Below are positions 4,953-5,378 of a stretch of DNA of 5,378 nt, piece after piece. Below the pieces are notes generated by a model that saw only the letters and a program-made list of their open reading frames with translations, was not told where the DNA came from and ran no database searches. Location of the stretch: positions 1 through 5,378 of the forward strand of contig WAQS01000140.1 in NCBI GenBank assembly GCA_015520115.1, read 5' to 3'. Both the position numbers and the translations under genes were made by a program. Every line of letters begins with the position of its first letter. The first letter of the stretch is position 1. The DNA is from Ferroglobus sp. (GTDB lineage: Archaea > Halobacteriota > Archaeoglobi > Archaeoglobales > Archaeoglobaceae).

Positions 4953-5095
4953 AAGAACCCACAGCTTTTGAACCTTATTCTTCCTTCTCTAAAATCTTCA
5001 GTCCAGTTCGGAAAGACCTTAGATATCTTATTCTCAAAGTACACGCACCGATAGTGGTCGAGCTTTTTGTAATTCTTGCAATTTAGGCAACCCAT
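4940..5095 (-). CDS. Small four-cysteine protein, possible zinc-binding (51 residues)
   Basis: ATG at 5095 opens a 51-codon frame ending in TAA at 4942-4940. Cysteines at 3, 6, 17 and 45 (MGCLNCKNY, YRCVYF, KSCGFF) form a CxxC plus two single cysteines, as in small zinc-ribbon or metal-binding proteins. The rest is rich in Lys, Arg, Phe and Tyr. I do not recognise a family. Support for reality: an in-frame stop four codons upstream fixes the ATG, and a TATA (5116-5125) lies 25 bp before it, predicting a leaderless mRNA like those of its neighbours. Its last codons and stop are antisense to the D-guide and D box of the C/D sRNA. It is divergent from the DUF1786-type gene. A gene this short is easily missed by a length cutoff. 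Confidence 0.65.
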   Translation of the reverse strand: MGCLNCKNYKKLDHYRCVYFENKISKVFPNWTEDFREGRIRFKSCGFFKPQ

Positions 5096-5115
5096 GAAAT
5101 CAAATTAACTTGATA

Positions 5116-5125
5116 TTATTTAAAA
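5116..5125 (-). promoter_or_regulatory. TATA element of the small four-cysteine gene
   Basis: TTTAAATAAT on the minus strand is centred about 25 bp before the ATG at 5095, with no SD between. This is the leaderless spacing and the main non-coding support for the small gene. Confidence 0.6.
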
Positions 5126-5140
5126 CTTTCTGGAGTAGAA

Positions 5141-5150
5141 GATATATATT
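5141..5150 (+). promoter_or_regulatory. TATA element of the DUF1786-type gene
   Basis: GATATATATT is centred about 24 bp before the ATG at 5170. No SD is present, so a leaderless or near-leaderless transcript is expected. It lies back to back with the TATA of the small cysteine gene, only 15 bp apart. Confidence 0.6.
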
Positions 5151-5169
5151 TCTTTGCGAATCTTGAATT

Positions 5170-5378
5170 ATGCTCGTCTTCACCCTCGATGTTGGATCGA
5201 GAACGCAAGACTTCATGCTCTTCGACTCGAATGAAAATCCAAGAAACTTCGTTAGAGCAATTCTACCTTCTCCCACGGTTATACTCGGTAGAAAAATAAG
5301 GAGGCTTGCAGAAGAAGGAAGGGATGTATTTTTAGCTGGATACACGATGGGTGGAGGTGCAGTTTCACAGGCTGTTAA
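5170..5378 (+). CDS. DUF1786-type protein, actin-like ATPase fold, partial (N-terminus)
   Basis: The first 69 codons are present; the gene runs off the right edge. The start LVFTLDVGSRTQDFMLFD (2-19) looks like the first phosphate-binding strand-turn of the actin/Hsp70/sugar-kinase fold, in the DVGxxTQD form that I associate with archaeal DUF1786 proteins. PSPTVILGRKI (33-43) and GYTMGGGAVSQAV (57-69) fit the same family. Many members carry the name 'pyruvate formate-lyase activating enzyme-like', but nothing here supports that: there is no radical-SAM CxxxCxxC in the visible part. The biochemical role is not known to me. The ATG at 5170 fits a leaderless start from the TATA at 5141-5150. Assignment is by motif memory. 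Confidence 0.75.
   Translation, partial: MLVFTLDVGSRTQDFMLFDSNENPRNFVRAILPSPTVILGRKIRRLAEEGRDVFLAGYTMGGGAVSQAV

Noticed and set aside
5100..5345. Minus-strand ORF of 81 codons
   Set aside because: Antisense to the DUF1786-type gene and crosses its promoter; no supporting signal.
1..5378. CRISPR array, tRNA, rRNA, insertion sequence or attachment site
   Set aside because: I saw no regularly spaced repeats, tRNA cloverleaf, rRNA segment, transposase-like frame or terminal inverted repeats.

Overview
The window looks like chromosomal DNA from a hyperthermophilic, anaerobic archaeon, most likely an Archaeoglobales-type euryarchaeon. Several things point that way: AT-rich TATA elements about 25-28 bp upstream of start codons with no ribosome binding site (leaderless genes), strong GGAGGTGA-type Shine-Dalgarno (SD) sites on other genes, a protein rich in Glu, Lys, Arg, Ile and Val, a DUF1786-type gene, an ArsR-V4R regulator and an archaeal box C/D guide RNA. 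The genus is inferred; nothing in the sequence proves it.

Layout. On the minus strand, 1908 to 1 holds an ABC exporter operon: an ATPase (1156-1908) and, 4 bp downstream, an ABC-2-like permease that runs off the left edge (1-1151). Divergent from it, on the plus strand, are two genes of unknown function (2076-2669, with a two-helix membrane anchor, and 2688-3083, apparently soluble). A separately promoted gene of unknown function with a membrane hairpin follows (3118-3666). It meets, tail to tail with a 9 bp overlap, a minus-strand ArsR-type HTH plus V4R regulator (3658-4299). This regulator is divergent from a single-domain rubrerythrin (4391-4816). Their shared promoter region is strikingly symmetric: two mirror-image TATA elements flank a CGGTT/AACCG dyad, and both genes appear leaderless.

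The stretch 4817-5169 is not empty. It holds a T-run terminator, a box C/D sRNA with its own TATA (about 4892-4952), and a minus-strand gene for a 51-residue four-cysteine protein (4940-5095). The 3' end of that small gene is antisense to the D-guide and D box of the sRNA. A divergent leaderless gene of the DUF1786 type starts at 5170 and runs off the right edge.

How it fits together. The best functional unit is the regulator-rubrerythrin pair, which resembles the MsvR-type redox regulation described in methanogens, with a peroxide-detoxifying diiron protein as the probable output. The C/D sRNA belongs to rRNA modification; its D guide would fit a conserved 23S rRNA segment. The ABC exporter and the three unknown genes have no visible functional link to these.
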